64,000 bases of DNA from Gemmata palustris (GCF_017939745.1 NZ_JAGKQQ010000001.1:6014001-6078000); one strand, 5' to 3'; shown: positions 25,513-34,437, numbered from the stretch's first letter. Program-made: numbers and translations. The notes: generated by a model not told the origin, from the letters alone.

Positions 25513-26928
25513 ATGGCGGACAGTTACGACCTCGTGGTGATCGGCGGCGGACCGGGCGGGTACACGGCGGCGATTCGCGCGGCGCAACTCGGGTTGAAGG
25601 TGGCGTGCGTCGAGAAGCGACCGAACAAGGCGCTCGGCGGCGTGTGCCTCAACGTCGGGTGCATCCCGAGTAAGGCGCTGCTCGATTCGTCCGAGATGTA
25701 CGAAGTCACGACGCACAAGCTCGCGCGCCACGGCATCAAGGTCGGCAGCGTCGCGCTCGACCTCGACACCATGCTCAAGCGCAAGGACAAGGTCGTCAGC
25801 GAGCTCACCGGCGGCGTCGGGTTCCTGTTCAAGAAATACGGCGTGACGCCGGTCTTCGGCTCCGCCAAATTGCTCACGGGGAAGCAGGTCGAGGTGACCG
25901 CCGCGGACGGCGCGAAGGGCGTGCTGGAAGCGAAGAACGTGCTGCTCGCGACCGGCAGCGAGAGTACCGAACTACCGTTCATGAAGTTCGACGGGAAGTA
26001 CATCGTCAGCTCGACCGAAGCGCTCAACTTCAACCCAGTGCCCAAACACCTCATCGTCGTGGGCGGTGGGTACATCGGTCTGGAACTGAGTTCCGTTTGG
26101 AAGCGGCTCGGCGCGAAAGTGACGGTGATCGAGTTCCTACCTCGCATCCTTGCAATCAGTGACGGCGAAGTCGCCAATGAAGTTCACAAGCTGCTCGTGA
26201 AGCAGGGATTCGAGTTCCACCTCGATACGAAGGTGACCGGCGCCACAGTGAAGGGCGACTCGGTTACCGTGACCGCCCAGACGAAGGATGGCAAAGAACT
26301 GAGCATCCAGGGCGACCGCGTGCTCGTGGCGGTAGGCCGGCGCCCGTACACCGCAGGGCTCGGACTGGACAACGTCGGGGTGAAATACGACCCGAAGAGC
26401 GGCCGCGTCGAGGTGGACGGGCACTTCCAGACCTCGGTGCCCGGCATTTTCGCAATCGGTGACCTGATTACGGGTCCGATGCTCGCGCATAAGGCGAGCG
26501 AAGAGGGCGTCGTGTTCGCGGAAACGCTCGCGGGCATGAAGCCGCACGTCAACTACGACGCGATTCCGAGCGTCATCTACATTTGGCCCGAAGTCGCGAG
26601 CGTAGGCCTCACCGAAGAGCAAGTCAAAGAGAAGGGGATCGAGTACCGCACAGGTAAGTTCAAGTTCAGCGCGACCGGGCGCGCGAAAGCGATGGACGAA
26701 CAGGACGGTTTCGTGAAGGTGCTCGCCGATGCGAAAACCGATCGCGTGCTGGGCGTTCACATTCTCGGCCCGCGTGCGTCCGATCTGATTGCGGAGTGCG
26801 TGACGATCATGGAGTATAAGGGCAGTGCCGAGGACATCGCCCGTTGCACGCACGCGCACCCGACGCTGAGCGAGGCCGTCGGTGAAGCCGCACGCATGGC
26901 CTGGGCCGGGAAGCCACTGAACTCGTGA
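25513..26928 (+). CDS. lpdA: Dihydrolipoyl dehydrogenase (E3)
   Basis: 471 residues, standard length. FAD-binding GGGPGGYTAAIRAAQLG at the N-terminus, the redox-active disulfide in GGVCLNVGCIPSKALL, NAD-binding VVGGGYIGLELSSVWKRLG, the second FAD contact GIFAIGDLITGPMLAHKA, and the C-terminal His-Glu pair in HAHPTLSEA. It reoxidises the lipoyl group of SucB. ATG 25513 follows TTGGAG. As the last suc gene it may also serve the pyruvate and glycine-cleavage complexes. The next gene starts 10 nt after its stop. Confidence 0.96.
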   Translation: MADSYDLVVIGGGPGGYTAAIRAAQLGLKVACVEKRPNKALGGVCLNVGCIPSKALLDSSEMYEVTTHKLARHGIKVGSVALDLDTMLKRKDKVVSELTGGVGFLFKKYGVTPVFGSAKLLTGKQVEVTAADGAKGVLEAKNVLLATGSESTELPFMKFDGKYIVSSTEALNFNPVPKHLIVVGGGYIGLELSSVWKRLGAKVTVIEFLPRILAISDGEVANEVHKLLVKQGFEFHLDTKVTGATVKGDSVTVTAQTKDGKELSIQGDRVLVAVGRRPYTAGLGLDNVGVKYDPKSGRVEVDGHFQTSVPGIFAIGDLITGPMLAHKASEEGVVFAETLAGMKPHVNYDAIPSVIYIWPEVASVGLTEEQVKEKGIEYRTGKFKFSATGRAKAMDEQDGFVKVLADAKTDRVLGVHILGPRASDLIAECVTIMEYKGSAEDIARCTHAHPTLSEAVGEAARMAWAGKPLNS

Positions 26929-26938
26929 GGGTGAGGCG

Positions 26939-27598
26939 ATGACGGAGGAAGAGTGGCTGTCCGCGAAGAACCCGCTCGACCTGCTGATGTACGCGAAGCG
27001 CACCACCCCGACACTGCGCGGGCAAGCGGGGCGGCGCAAATTCCGGCTGTTCGCGGTCGGGTGCATCCGCCGCGTTTGGCCGGCCCTCCGTCAGGTCGCC
27101 CAACGCAGTGCCGTCGAGGTCGCGGAGCAGTTCGCCGACGGGGACGGAACCCCGACCGATTTGTGGAACGCCTGGACGAAGGCCGGGCAGTCGTTTCCCG
27201 GAACGGAAAACAAGCCACTAATGAACGCGCTGTTCTGCGTCTGTAACAACGAGACGTGGGAGGCCGTGAAGGTTTGGCGATTGACGTCCGGGGCCGAGTT
27301 CAACGCGGTCCGCCAAAACTCACCGGCCGAAGAGAAACAACAACTCGCCGATCTCACCCGCGACATCTTCGGCAATCCGTTTCGCACGGTAGCGTTCGAT
27401 CCCGCGTGGCGCACCTCGGACGTCGTCGCGTTGGCCGAAGGTATCTACGCCGATCACGCCTTCGACCGGATGCCGATTTTGGCCGACGCGCTCCAGGACG
27501 CTGGCTGCGACAATGCCAACGTGCTAATGCACTGCCGCGAAGGTAGCGTTCACGCACGCGGGTGTTGGGTGGTTGACCTCATTCTGGGTAAGGTGTAG
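26939..27598 (+). CDS. Gemmata-type protein of unknown function, paralogue 1
   Basis: 219 residues. Starts MTEEEWLSAKNPLDLL, then a helical region with FRLFAVGCIRRVWPAL. The C-terminal ~60 residues (GNPFRTVAFDPAWRTSD ... FDRMPILADALQDAGCDN ... HARGCWVVDLILGK) are nearly identical to the end of the protein at 60133. I recall the same ending in many uncharacterised Gemmata proteins. The invariant Cys/His residues in CDN-x4-MHC and HARGC could bind metal, but that is inference. No signal peptide or membrane segment. It starts 10 nt behind lpd and may be co-transcribed, though a functional link is not evident. Confidence 0.75.
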   Translation: MTEEEWLSAKNPLDLLMYAKRTTPTLRGQAGRRKFRLFAVGCIRRVWPALRQVAQRSAVEVAEQFADGDGTPTDLWNAWTKAGQSFPGTENKPLMNALFCVCNNETWEAVKVWRLTSGAEFNAVRQNSPAEEKQQLADLTRDIFGNPFRTVAFDPAWRTSDVVALAEGIYADHAFDRMPILADALQDAGCDNANVLMHCREGSVHARGCWVVDLILGKV

Positions 27599-27614
27599 CT
27601 CACGAGCCTCGAAC

Positions 27615-28142
27615 ATGCGCCCGAGCGAAGTCTTCACGTTCTGCCCGCGCTGCGCTGCGCCGCGAGCGCCCGAGAACGTCGGGCAGTCGCCGTTACGGTG
27701 TGCGGCGTGCCAGTTTACGTTCTACTTTAACCCTACGGTTGCCGCGGCCGCGTTCGTGAGCCGGCCCGACGGGCGCGCGCTGTTCATTCGCCGCGCACAC
27801 GACCCGGCCGCGGGGAAACTCGGTATCCCCGGCGGGTTCATCGACTTCGGCGAAACGGCGGAAGAGGGATTGCGGCGCGAGATCCGCGAAGAGGTCGGGT
27901 TGGCCGTTGAGAACGTGCGGTTCCTGATGTCGTTCCCGAACATGTACTTGTACCGCGACGTAACGTACCCGGTGGTCGATCTGGTGTTCACGGCCAGCGC
28001 ATTGGCCCCGGACACGGCGGCCGCACTCGACGGCGTGGCCGGGATCGAATGGCGGTTCCCGCGCGACGTGGCCGACGACGAACTCGCGTTCGATTCCATG
28101 CGCGTCTCGATTGCCGCGGTCCGGGCCGGAGCGGGCGGTTGA
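27615..28142 (+). CDS. Nudix hydrolase with N-terminal zinc ribbon
   Basis: 175 residues. A four-cysteine zinc ribbon (Cys10, Cys13, Cys29, Cys32) precedes a Nudix domain whose box runs from Gly74 to Leu96: GGFIDFGETAEEGL followed by RREIREEVGL, with all metal-binding glutamates present. This architecture is that of the NADH-pyrophosphatase-like / zinc-ribbon Nudix enzymes that hydrolyse nucleoside diphosphate derivatives; substrate undetermined. ATG 27615 is used because it starts just before the ribbon; upstream codons overlap the end of the preceding gene. Confidence 0.87.
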   Translation: MRPSEVFTFCPRCAAPRAPENVGQSPLRCAACQFTFYFNPTVAAAAFVSRPDGRALFIRRAHDPAAGKLGIPGGFIDFGETAEEGLRREIREEVGLAVENVRFLMSFPNMYLYRDVTYPVVDLVFTASALAPDTAAALDGVAGIEWRFPRDVADDELAFDSMRVSIAAVRAGAGG

Positions 28143-28250
28143 TTTTCTATCGGCTGGCATCCGGGTACGCGGTTGGGTAGGATAGTTTTAAGAACTGTCA
28201 TCTCTGTCACCGTTCGCCGAGTTCAGCCGGTTTCGCCGCGGGAGTGCCGA

Positions 28251-29096
28251 ATGTCCGTGTCGTACACGTGTACCCATTGCGGGGTGACGCTCAAGACGCC
28301 CAAGCGCGTGCAGGTCGGGAAGGCCGTTCCGTGCCCCAAGTGCGGCCAGACATTCGTCCCGGAACCGGAGGAGGATGCGTCCTCGGCCGGCGCCGGCGTT
28401 CTCAAATTGGCCGCCGAACCGAAGAAGCCCGCCCCGCCACCCGCGCCCGCCAAGAAGCCGTTTGAAGACGATGACGACGAGGACGCGGCCTCGGTCAAGA
28501 GGGGCTACGGCGTTATCGGGGAGACACAGGAAGAAAAGGACAAGGCCGAGGAGAACAAGCCGAAGTTCACCGAGGTGCAGGACAAGTTCAAGAAGAGCGC
28601 GCGCGGCCCGGCGATGTCGCTCCTGGTCATGCCCAGCAACCTGCTCACGCTCGAAGGGCTCATCACGGGCGTCGCCGGGCTCGGCATGTTCATGTACGGC
28701 GTGTGGCCCCTGATCTTCAACGATGCCCCGCCCGGTGAAGAAGAGACCGAAGAAGCCATTGTCTACATGATGCTCGGCGTCGTGACCCTGTTCTGGGGCG
28801 CAATGGTGTGCTTCTGCGCCAGCCAGATGCAGGAACTCGCGTCGTACCCGTGGGCGATGGTCGGGGCCATCATGGGCATCGTCCCGCTCCTCATCGGCAT
28901 CTACGGCATCGTCATGCTCCAGAACCCGAAGGTGAAAGCGGGCTTCGAGGAGATCGAGGGCGGGGTCGATGACGACGAGGATGAAGGCGGGGGCGATGAT
29001 GAGGACGAGGATGATGACGACGAGGATGATGACGACGAGGATGAAAAAGCGAAACGCGGAAAGAAGGCGGGCAAGGAGAAGGCCCGGAACCGGTGA
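28251..29096 (+). CDS. Zinc-ribbon membrane protein with acidic then basic tail
   Basis: 281 residues. It opens with a CxxC...CxxC ribbon (Cys7, Cys10, Cys28, Cys31), a common planctomycete N-terminal module, then a Pro/Lys-rich linker. Three membrane segments lie at about 137-157, 168-190 and 198-222. The last ~45 residues switch from a run of Asp/Glu (e.g. DDEDEDDDDEDDDDEDE) to a Lys/Arg-rich end. No known function. ATG 28251 begins the ribbon. It lies 52 bp ahead of the ECF sigma gene on the same strand, so it may share that operon. Confidence 0.7.
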   Translation: MSVSYTCTHCGVTLKTPKRVQVGKAVPCPKCGQTFVPEPEEDASSAGAGVLKLAAEPKKPAPPPAPAKKPFEDDDDEDAASVKRGYGVIGETQEEKDKAEENKPKFTEVQDKFKKSARGPAMSLLVMPSNLLTLEGLITGVAGLGMFMYGVWPLIFNDAPPGEEETEEAIVYMMLGVVTLFWGAMVCFCASQMQELASYPWAMVGAIMGIVPLLIGIYGIVMLQNPKVKAGFEEIEGGVDDDEDEGGGDDEDEDDDDEDDDDEDEKAKRGKKAGKEKARNR

Positions 29097-29148
29097 GTGA
29101 GGCGGGTAAAAGGCTAACAAAGAAGGCGAACGGAGGCGACGGCGAGGA

Positions 29149-29700
29149 ATGACGATTACCGACTCGACCGATGCGGAGTTACTCGCCCGGTTCCGGGCGG
29201 GCGACTCGGCCGCACTGGAACCGCTGTTCGCGCGCTACGAGGAGCCGGTGTTCCGGTTCCTGTTCGGTGTACTCAAGGACCACCACGGGGCCGAGGACGC
29301 GCTGCAAGAAACCTTCGTCCAGGCGCTCCGCAAGGCCGATAGCGTTGCCGCGGACACGTTCCGCGGGTGGCTGTTCACGGTCGCGTACCGCCAGGCGATG
29401 CTGCTGAAGCGCAAGACGAAGCGCCTGCCCGCGCAGGCCGACGACTTCGCTCTTCTGGGGTTAATCGGGGACGAACCGGCGGACCTGCGGGCGGGCGCGA
29501 CGGACGACGCCCGCCAGGTGCGCGAGTTGCTCGATCTGCTGCCCGAACCACAGCGCGCCGTGATCTCCGCGCGCGTGTTCGACGGTAAAACGTTCCGCGA
29601 GGTCGCGGCCGCGCTGGGGTGCCCGCTCAACACCGCGCTGGCCCGGATGCACGACGGCCTGAAAAAACTCCGTCAGTTGTGGGAGGCCCGCCATGCCTGA
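29149..29700 (+). CDS. ECF-type RNA polymerase sigma factor
   Basis: 183 residues, the size of a plain ECF sigma factor. Region 2 (about 22-90) includes HHGAEDALQETFVQALRKAD and FRGWLFTVAYRQAML, the -10 recognition and core-binding helices. Region 4 (about 118-172) includes LPEPQRAVISARVFDGKTFREVA and a helix-turn-helix ending MHDGLKKLRQL. Its stop overlaps the next start by 8 nt, which indicates translational coupling to its probable anti-sigma factor. Confidence 0.92.
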   Translation: MTITDSTDAELLARFRAGDSAALEPLFARYEEPVFRFLFGVLKDHHGAEDALQETFVQALRKADSVAADTFRGWLFTVAYRQAMLLKRKTKRLPAQADDFALLGLIGDEPADLRAGATDDARQVRELLDLLPEPQRAVISARVFDGKTFREVAAALGCPLNTALARMHDGLKKLRQLWEARHA

Positions 29701-30328
29701 GCCGACCCTCCAGACGACCGCGCTCCGCTACGCGGCCGGCGATCTGAACCCGAACGAGTCCGCCGCGTTCGAGGCGCAGCTCGCGGACGACCAGGACGCG
29801 CGCGACGCGCTGTCCGAGGCCGTGCGCCTCTCGGCGGCCGCGATCGGCCAGAAGCCGCCGACCCCGAACCCGTCCTTTCGGGCGATCCTCCGCGCGCGCC
29901 TGAACTGGGACCACTCCCGCGGGCACCCGCTCGCGTGGGCCGCTACGGGCGCCGCTGTGGTCGCGGCCTGCACGTTCATCGGACTGGCACTGGCCGACAG
30001 CACCGAGCCGGTGGCGGGCGCGCCCGCGAACGTCGCTCCGGTGCCCCCGACCGAAGAGGCCCCGAACCCGCGCAGCGCAGAGGGCGCGGAGAGCGCGGCC
30101 GCCCCGGAGCAACACGAACAGAGCGCCCAGGGGATCATGGAGCACCTCGCTTCTTCCCCGTGTGTCGGGACCGATGCGTCCCGGAGCGTCGCCGAAATAT
30201 GGGCCGACCTGAGCACGCACGACCAGGTCGAGAAGGTGCGCGACGACGAGCAGCGCTGGCGCCAGAAGATGCACAACCTCTCGCACCCGCACCACGTATC
30301 GGCCGCGAGCCGGGCCGACAGTCCGTGA
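29693..30328 (+). CDS. Probable anti-sigma factor (single membrane segment)
   Basis: 211 residues. The N-terminal part (LRYAAGDLNPNESAAFEAQLADDQDAR) has the layout of anti-sigma cytoplasmic domains: a short acidic helical bundle that counts on binding the sigma factor. The HxxxCxxC zinc signature of ZAS proteins is absent. One membrane segment is at about 80-103 (AWAATGAAVVAACTFIGLALA), then a Pro/Glu-rich periplasmic stretch and a short helical C-terminus. The role is inferred from the layout and from the 8-nt overlap with the ECF gene. Confidence 0.7.
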   Translation: MPEPTLQTTALRYAAGDLNPNESAAFEAQLADDQDARDALSEAVRLSAAAIGQKPPTPNPSFRAILRARLNWDHSRGHPLAWAATGAAVVAACTFIGLALADSTEPVAGAPANVAPVPPTEEAPNPRSAEGAESAAAPEQHEQSAQGIMEHLASSPCVGTDASRSVAEIWADLSTHDQVEKVRDDEQRWRQKMHNLSHPHHVSAASRADSP

Positions 30329-30399
30329 CCGAACGCGCTCCCGTTTCGTACCCGTCCGCGCTGCCGGCCCGATCCCGTCTGGGGAAAATGAGGGTACCA

Positions 30400-30951
30400 A
30401 TGTCGAGGACGGCCTTCGTTCGCGCCACCGCTGTTGCGGTGCTCGCACTGTTCCCGTGCGCCGCGCACGCCGACCCGCTCCCCCGATTCACCGAGGAGCG
30501 CGAGGCCGCTGCGCTCCACTTCGTTCGGAAACACTGCCCGGACCTCGTTCCACTGCTCGACGACCTGAAAAAATCCGCGCGCCCGGCCTACGAGCTCCAG
30601 ATCCGCGAAACGTTCCAGGTCACGGAACTGCTCGCGGACATTCAGGACGACCCCAAGCGGCACGATTTGGAACTGAAGATGTGGAAGGCCGAGAACCAGG
30701 CGCTCGTGCTGGTGGCGAAACTCGCGACGCCGAAGGAGGATTCGCGCAAGATGGTCGAGGAGCAGCTCCAAGTGCTCGCGCGGGAACTCGTCGAACTCGA
30801 GCTGCAATCGCTGGAGCACCGCACCGAGGTGCTGCGCACCGAGCTGGCGGCCGCGAAAGACGACCTCGCGAAGTTCCGCGACAACTTCGACCGCCACACA
30901 AAGGACCGCTTTGAGGCGCTGTTGGAGAGGGCCAAAAAGAAGAAACCGTAG
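30400..30951 (+). CDS. Exported coiled-coil protein of the sigma operon
   Basis: 183 residues. Signal peptide SRTAFVRATAVAVLALFPCAAHA, then an almost entirely helical, charged body with heptad-like patterns (ELVELELQSLEHRTEVLRTE, LAAAKDDLAKFRDNFDRH) and a lysine-rich end. Resembles small periplasmic helical stress sensors in general form only; no family assigned. ATG 30400 has GAGGG 6-7 nt upstream; ATG 30388 in the same frame is an alternative. It is third after the sigma and anti-sigma genes, so a role in sensing or in the sigma regulon is plausible. Confidence 0.62.
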   Translation: MSRTAFVRATAVAVLALFPCAAHADPLPRFTEEREAAALHFVRKHCPDLVPLLDDLKKSARPAYELQIRETFQVTELLADIQDDPKRHDLELKMWKAENQALVLVAKLATPKEDSRKMVEEQLQVLARELVELELQSLEHRTEVLRTELAAAKDDLAKFRDNFDRHTKDRFEALLERAKKKKP

Positions 30952-31040
30952 GGTGCAGATGGTGAACCGGTGAGCGAAACGCCCCGTTCGCGCGCGGGTT
31001 GCGCCGTCCACTTCGTGCGCTGCGCATCTACAATGCCAGA

Positions 31041-32078
31041 ATGAAGCACATTAACGAACTGTTCTCAACGGTCGCCCACCGCGTTAAACCGCCGGTTCTC
31101 ATCGCGCTCGGTCCCCCGTGGCCGGTCGCCAATCTCGTGAAGGCGCTCGGGCTGCCCGAAACCGAAGTCACCTGCGCGCAATTCGACCTGCACCAAACGG
31201 ACCGCGTGCGCGAAACGCTCGCGGAGATCGACGCGAAGGCCGAGGTCGTCACGGTCCCCGATTTGTGGGACTTGCCCCCGAAGTTCAACACCGTCATCTT
31301 CCCCGCGTCCGCACACGCGGACCGCGAACTGAAACTCGACGTCGTCGAGCAGGGGTACCACGTTCTCGCGCCCGACGGGTTGTTCCTCACGCTCTCCGAG
31401 TACGAGAGGGACAGCCAGTTCGCGAAGCTCCATAAGAAAATCTTCGGCAAGTGCGGCGAGACCCCGTCGAGCGAAAACGGCATGGCGTTCTTCAGTACGA
31501 AGACGGACTCGTCGGACGCGCGCCGGCGGCACGAGGTCACGTACCACGCGAAGATCGGCGAGGGGGAACCGATGGAGTTCGTGTCGCGGCCGGGGACGTT
31601 CAGTTACGGGCGCTTCGACGCGGGCTCGCGGGCGATGCTCGAAGTGGTCGAAATCAAGGAGCGCGACGGCATTCTGGACCTCGGGTGCGGCAACGGCGCG
31701 GTCGGGTGCCTGGCCGGGGCGATGACCGGACCGAAGGGGCGCGTGACGTTCATCGATAGCAGCCTGCGGGCCGTTGCGCTCGCGGAACTGAACGCGAAGG
31801 CCAACAACATCACCAACGCGCGGTTCGTGACCGCGACGCGGTTAGAGGGGCTGGAAGAGCGCGCGTTCGATGTGATCCTGGCGAACCCGCCGTACTACGC
31901 GAAGTCGGAAATCACGCGGCTGTTCATTGAAGGCGCCCGCGAGCTCTTGAGGCCACACGGCCGGTACTACATCGTGACGAAGATGCCGACCGCTGTGGTT
32001 CCGCTCATCTTTGACACCTTCGGGGACTGCTCGGTGATCGAGAACCGCGGGTACTCCGTGGTCATTTCGGGCATGTGA
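31041..32078 (+). CDS. RsmC-like class I methyltransferase (16S rRNA G1207 type)
   Basis: 345 residues, the RsmC length. The N-terminal half is a degenerate Rossmann-like domain; the C-terminal half holds the SAM site ILDLGCGNGAVG (~213-220) and the N6/N2-methyltransferase motif ANPPYY (~281-286). Two-domain organisation plus NPPY is that of RsmC/RlmG enzymes that methylate guanine N2 in rRNA. RsmC is the closer match by length and end; RlmG remains possible. ATG 31041 is followed directly by the family-like start MKHINELF. Confidence 0.8.
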   Translation: MKHINELFSTVAHRVKPPVLIALGPPWPVANLVKALGLPETEVTCAQFDLHQTDRVRETLAEIDAKAEVVTVPDLWDLPPKFNTVIFPASAHADRELKLDVVEQGYHVLAPDGLFLTLSEYERDSQFAKLHKKIFGKCGETPSSENGMAFFSTKTDSSDARRRHEVTYHAKIGEGEPMEFVSRPGTFSYGRFDAGSRAMLEVVEIKERDGILDLGCGNGAVGCLAGAMTGPKGRVTFIDSSLRAVALAELNAKANNITNARFVTATRLEGLEERAFDVILANPPYYAKSEITRLFIEGARELLRPHGRYYIVTKMPTAVVPLIFDTFGDCSVIENRGYSVVISGM

Positions 32079-32088
32079 TTGTGGCGCA

Positions 32089-32131
32089 ACGTAGGGTGGG
32101 CCTGCACAAAGTCTTGACCCACCCTATGTTA
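32089..32131. terminator. Bidirectional hairpin between rsmC-like gene and trpA
   Basis: AACGTAGGGTGGG (32089-32101) pairs with CCCACCCTATGTT (32119-32131) with one G:U; the loop is 17 nt. It lies 10 nt after one stop and 6 nt before the other gene's 3' end, in the gap of a convergent pair. Confidence 0.65.
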
Positions 32132-32137
32132 CACAAA

Positions 32138-32941
32138 TCATCCCAGTGCCGCGCGTAGTTCGCTCACCAACTGTTTCACGTCGGCGAGCGCCTTCGTGCG
32201 ATCGGTCGCGGCGGCTTCCAGTTTCTTCACCACGGCGCTGCCGACAATCACCCCGTCGGCGATTTCCTTGAGCTCGCGGACCTGCTCGGGCCGGCTCACC
32301 CCGAACCCGACGCACAGCGGAAGGTCGGTCATCGTGCGCAGGCGACCGAGTTGTTCGCGCAGTGCGGTCGGCAGTGCCTCGCGCGCACCGGTAATGCCCA
32401 CGACACTCACCACGTACACGAACCCGCCGCACGCCTTCACCACTTTTTCGGCCCGTTGCGGCGATGTGGTCGGCGTGACCAAAAGAACGAGCTTGAAGTC
32501 CTGATCCGCTGCCAGCTTCGATAACTCGGCCGCTTCCTCAACGGGCAAATCCGGCACCACGGCCCCGCTCACCCCGGCAGCCTTCGCCGCGTCGATGAAC
32601 GCGGTCGGCCCCATCTTGAACATCAGCGAGTACGACGCCATCGCGACGAGCGGCGCGCTCCACGCGGGCCGGGCCGTTGTGTCACGGAGCGCGGCGAAGA
32701 CGTCCGCGAGCTTCAGTTTTTTGTTCAGCGCGCGGGTGTAGGAGGCCTGAATCACGGGGCCGTCGGCGATCGGGTCGGAGAACGGGAAGCCGATCTCCAT
32801 GAGATCCGCGCCCGCGTCGGCCACGGTGGGGAGCAATTCGCGCGTGAAGGCGATGTCCGGGTCACCGGCGGTCACGAACGGCATGAACGCGGCGCGCTTC
32901 GCGGCGCGCAACCGCTGGAAGAGGCTGTCGATTGGGTTCAT
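32138..32941 (-). CDS. trpA: Tryptophan synthase alpha chain
   Basis: 267 residues, family length. It cleaves indole-3-glycerol phosphate to indole for the beta chain. The catalytic pair is visible: Glu49 in LMEIGFPFSDP and Asp60 in the same block (SDPIADGPVIQ). FVTAGDPD at the start and the phosphate-binding glycine run LCVGFGVSRPEQ and DGVIVGSAVVK near the end agree. Its usual partner trpB is not adjacent but ~6 kb away at 38951, on the same strand and upstream in the direction of transcription. Confidence 0.95.
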   Translation of the reverse strand: MNPIDSLFQRLRAAKRAAFMPFVTAGDPDIAFTRELLPTVADAGADLMEIGFPFSDPIADGPVIQASYTRALNKKLKLADVFAALRDTTARPAWSAPLVAMASYSLMFKMGPTAFIDAAKAAGVSGAVVPDLPVEEAAELSKLAADQDFKLVLLVTPTTSPQRAEKVVKACGGFVYVVSVVGITGAREALPTALREQLGRLRTMTDLPLCVGFGVSRPEQVRELKEIADGVIVGSAVVKKLEAAATDRTKALADVKQLVSELRAALG

Positions 32942-33009
32942 GTGGGTGTTTTACACGCGCCCGGCGGATTTTCTGCACGCGCGGGACGGTTTCCGGACAG
33001 TATGGGGGC

Positions 33010-34425
33010 ATGAACCGGGTCTTGATGATTCTCCGCGAGCAGCGCACGGACGCCGCGACCGACCGGCACCTGCTCGACTGCTTCCTGACCGCACGCGACG
33101 AAGCCGCGTTCGCGGAACTCGTGCGCCGGTACGGACCGGTCGTGTGGGGCGCGTGCCGCCGGGCGCTCGTCAACACACAGGACGCAGAAGATGCGTTCCA
33201 GGCAACGTTCCTCGTCCTGCTCCGTCGGGCCACGGGATTGCACGACGATGTGCCGCTCGGTCCGTGGTTGTATCGGGTCGCGCTGATGACGGCCCGAAAC
33301 GTGAGCCGCTCCAACCGGCGCCGGACCGCCGTCACCGGGCCAATGGAGCACGAGATCCCGGCGCCCGGGACAGCAGCGACCGAGGAAAAACTCGATCTCG
33401 ACGCGGCGCTGCTCGCACTGCCGGAGCGGTACCGCGTGCCGGTGGTGCTGTGCCACTTGCAGGGTCTGACCCGACGCGAAGCAGCCGAGCGCCTCGGCTG
33501 CCCCGAGGGTACGCTCTCTGCGCGACTCAACCGCGCGTTCCAGCACCTGCGGGCGCGTCTGGGCAATGGTGCCCCGGCCGCACTGGTGGGTGCGGCGGTT
33601 ACGCTCCCGACCGGGCTGGCGTCCGCAACTGTTCGATCCGCAATGGTTTATTCGACTTCGACTCTGGCCGTAACCGGCGTGTCGCCGGCGGTGGCCGGAC
33701 TAATCGATGGAGTGCTTCGCATGTTCTGGATGAAGAAAGTGTTGACCGCGACTGTGGTCGCTGTACTCGTCGTCGGCACGGGCGTGCTGGGGTTCGGCCT
33801 GGCGGGGCGCTCGGAGAGCGTCGCCCAAGCCACCGAACCACTCGGCCTGGCCGTATCGGGCGCAGCGCCCGAAGAGCCGGACGCCGTGAAACGACTCGAA
33901 AAGCGGCTGGCGGATCTGGAAAAGCAGAAGCAACTCCTGGATACCACGCTCGAAGACCTGAAAGCCGAGAAGCAAAAGCTCGAAGACTCGAAGCGAGAAA
34001 AGGCCGCGGCCGACGCTGCGGCCGAGTTGGGGAAGGACCTCGCGGTCGTGGTCGGCGACGCGGGGCAATCGGCGTACACCGTCCGCGAGGTGGTCAACGA
34101 GCGGATCGCCGAGGTCACCTGTTCCAACTTGGACATTCTCACCAGATACCTGAGCCGAGCGTTCAACGACCCGAAGGGGCCGAAGAAGCTCCGCATCATC
34201 GCGTGCAAGGACCATTCGCTCGATCACGTTCGCCCCGTGCTCGCGGCGTGTGCGGCGGCCGGGTACACGAAAGCGGCGTTCAGTCACACCGATCGGTTGC
34301 TCCTTATTTCCAGGGTGGTTACTGTGTTGCACGACACCCATACGAAGTACACCGTGAAACTGTTCCAACCGCTGCCCCAACCGGGCGAACTCGACCTGCG
34401 GAAGTTCGCGGAGCCGAAAAAGTAA
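33010..34425 (+). CDS. Membrane-tethered ECF sigma factor with coiled coil and ExbD/TolR-like C-terminus
   Basis: 471 residues. Sigma region 2 (~25-100) contains DAEDAFQATFLVLLRRA and LGPWLYRVALMTARNVSR; region 4 (~130-185) contains LPERYRVPVVLCHLQGLTRREAA and the recognition helix PEGTLSARLNRA. This is the ECF01 kind (DAFQATFLVLxR). A membrane segment (~243-265, VLTATVVAVLVVGTGVLGF) and a charged coiled coil (~291-335) follow. The last ~130 residues include KKLRIIACKDHSLDHVRPVL and CAAAGYTKAAFSHTD, which read like the periplasmic domain of ExbD/TolR. So the DNA-binding part would be tied to a membrane sensor in one chain. ATG 33010 is followed by a normal ECF start; trpA diverges 68 bp upstream. 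Confidence 0.85.
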   Translation: MNRVLMILREQRTDAATDRHLLDCFLTARDEAAFAELVRRYGPVVWGACRRALVNTQDAEDAFQATFLVLLRRATGLHDDVPLGPWLYRVALMTARNVSRSNRRRTAVTGPMEHEIPAPGTAATEEKLDLDAALLALPERYRVPVVLCHLQGLTRREAAERLGCPEGTLSARLNRAFQHLRARLGNGAPAALVGAAVTLPTGLASATVRSAMVYSTSTLAVTGVSPAVAGLIDGVLRMFWMKKVLTATVVAVLVVGTGVLGFGLAGRSESVAQATEPLGLAVSGAAPEEPDAVKRLEKRLADLEKQKQLLDTTLEDLKAEKQKLEDSKREKAAADAAAELGKDLAVVVGDAGQSAYTVREVVNERIAEVTCSNLDILTRYLSRAFNDPKGPKKLRIIACKDHSLDHVRPVLAACAAAGYTKAAFSHTDRLLLISRVVTVLHDTHTKYTVKLFQPLPQPGELDLRKFAEPKK

Positions 34426-34437
34426 CCGCGCCCGCGG

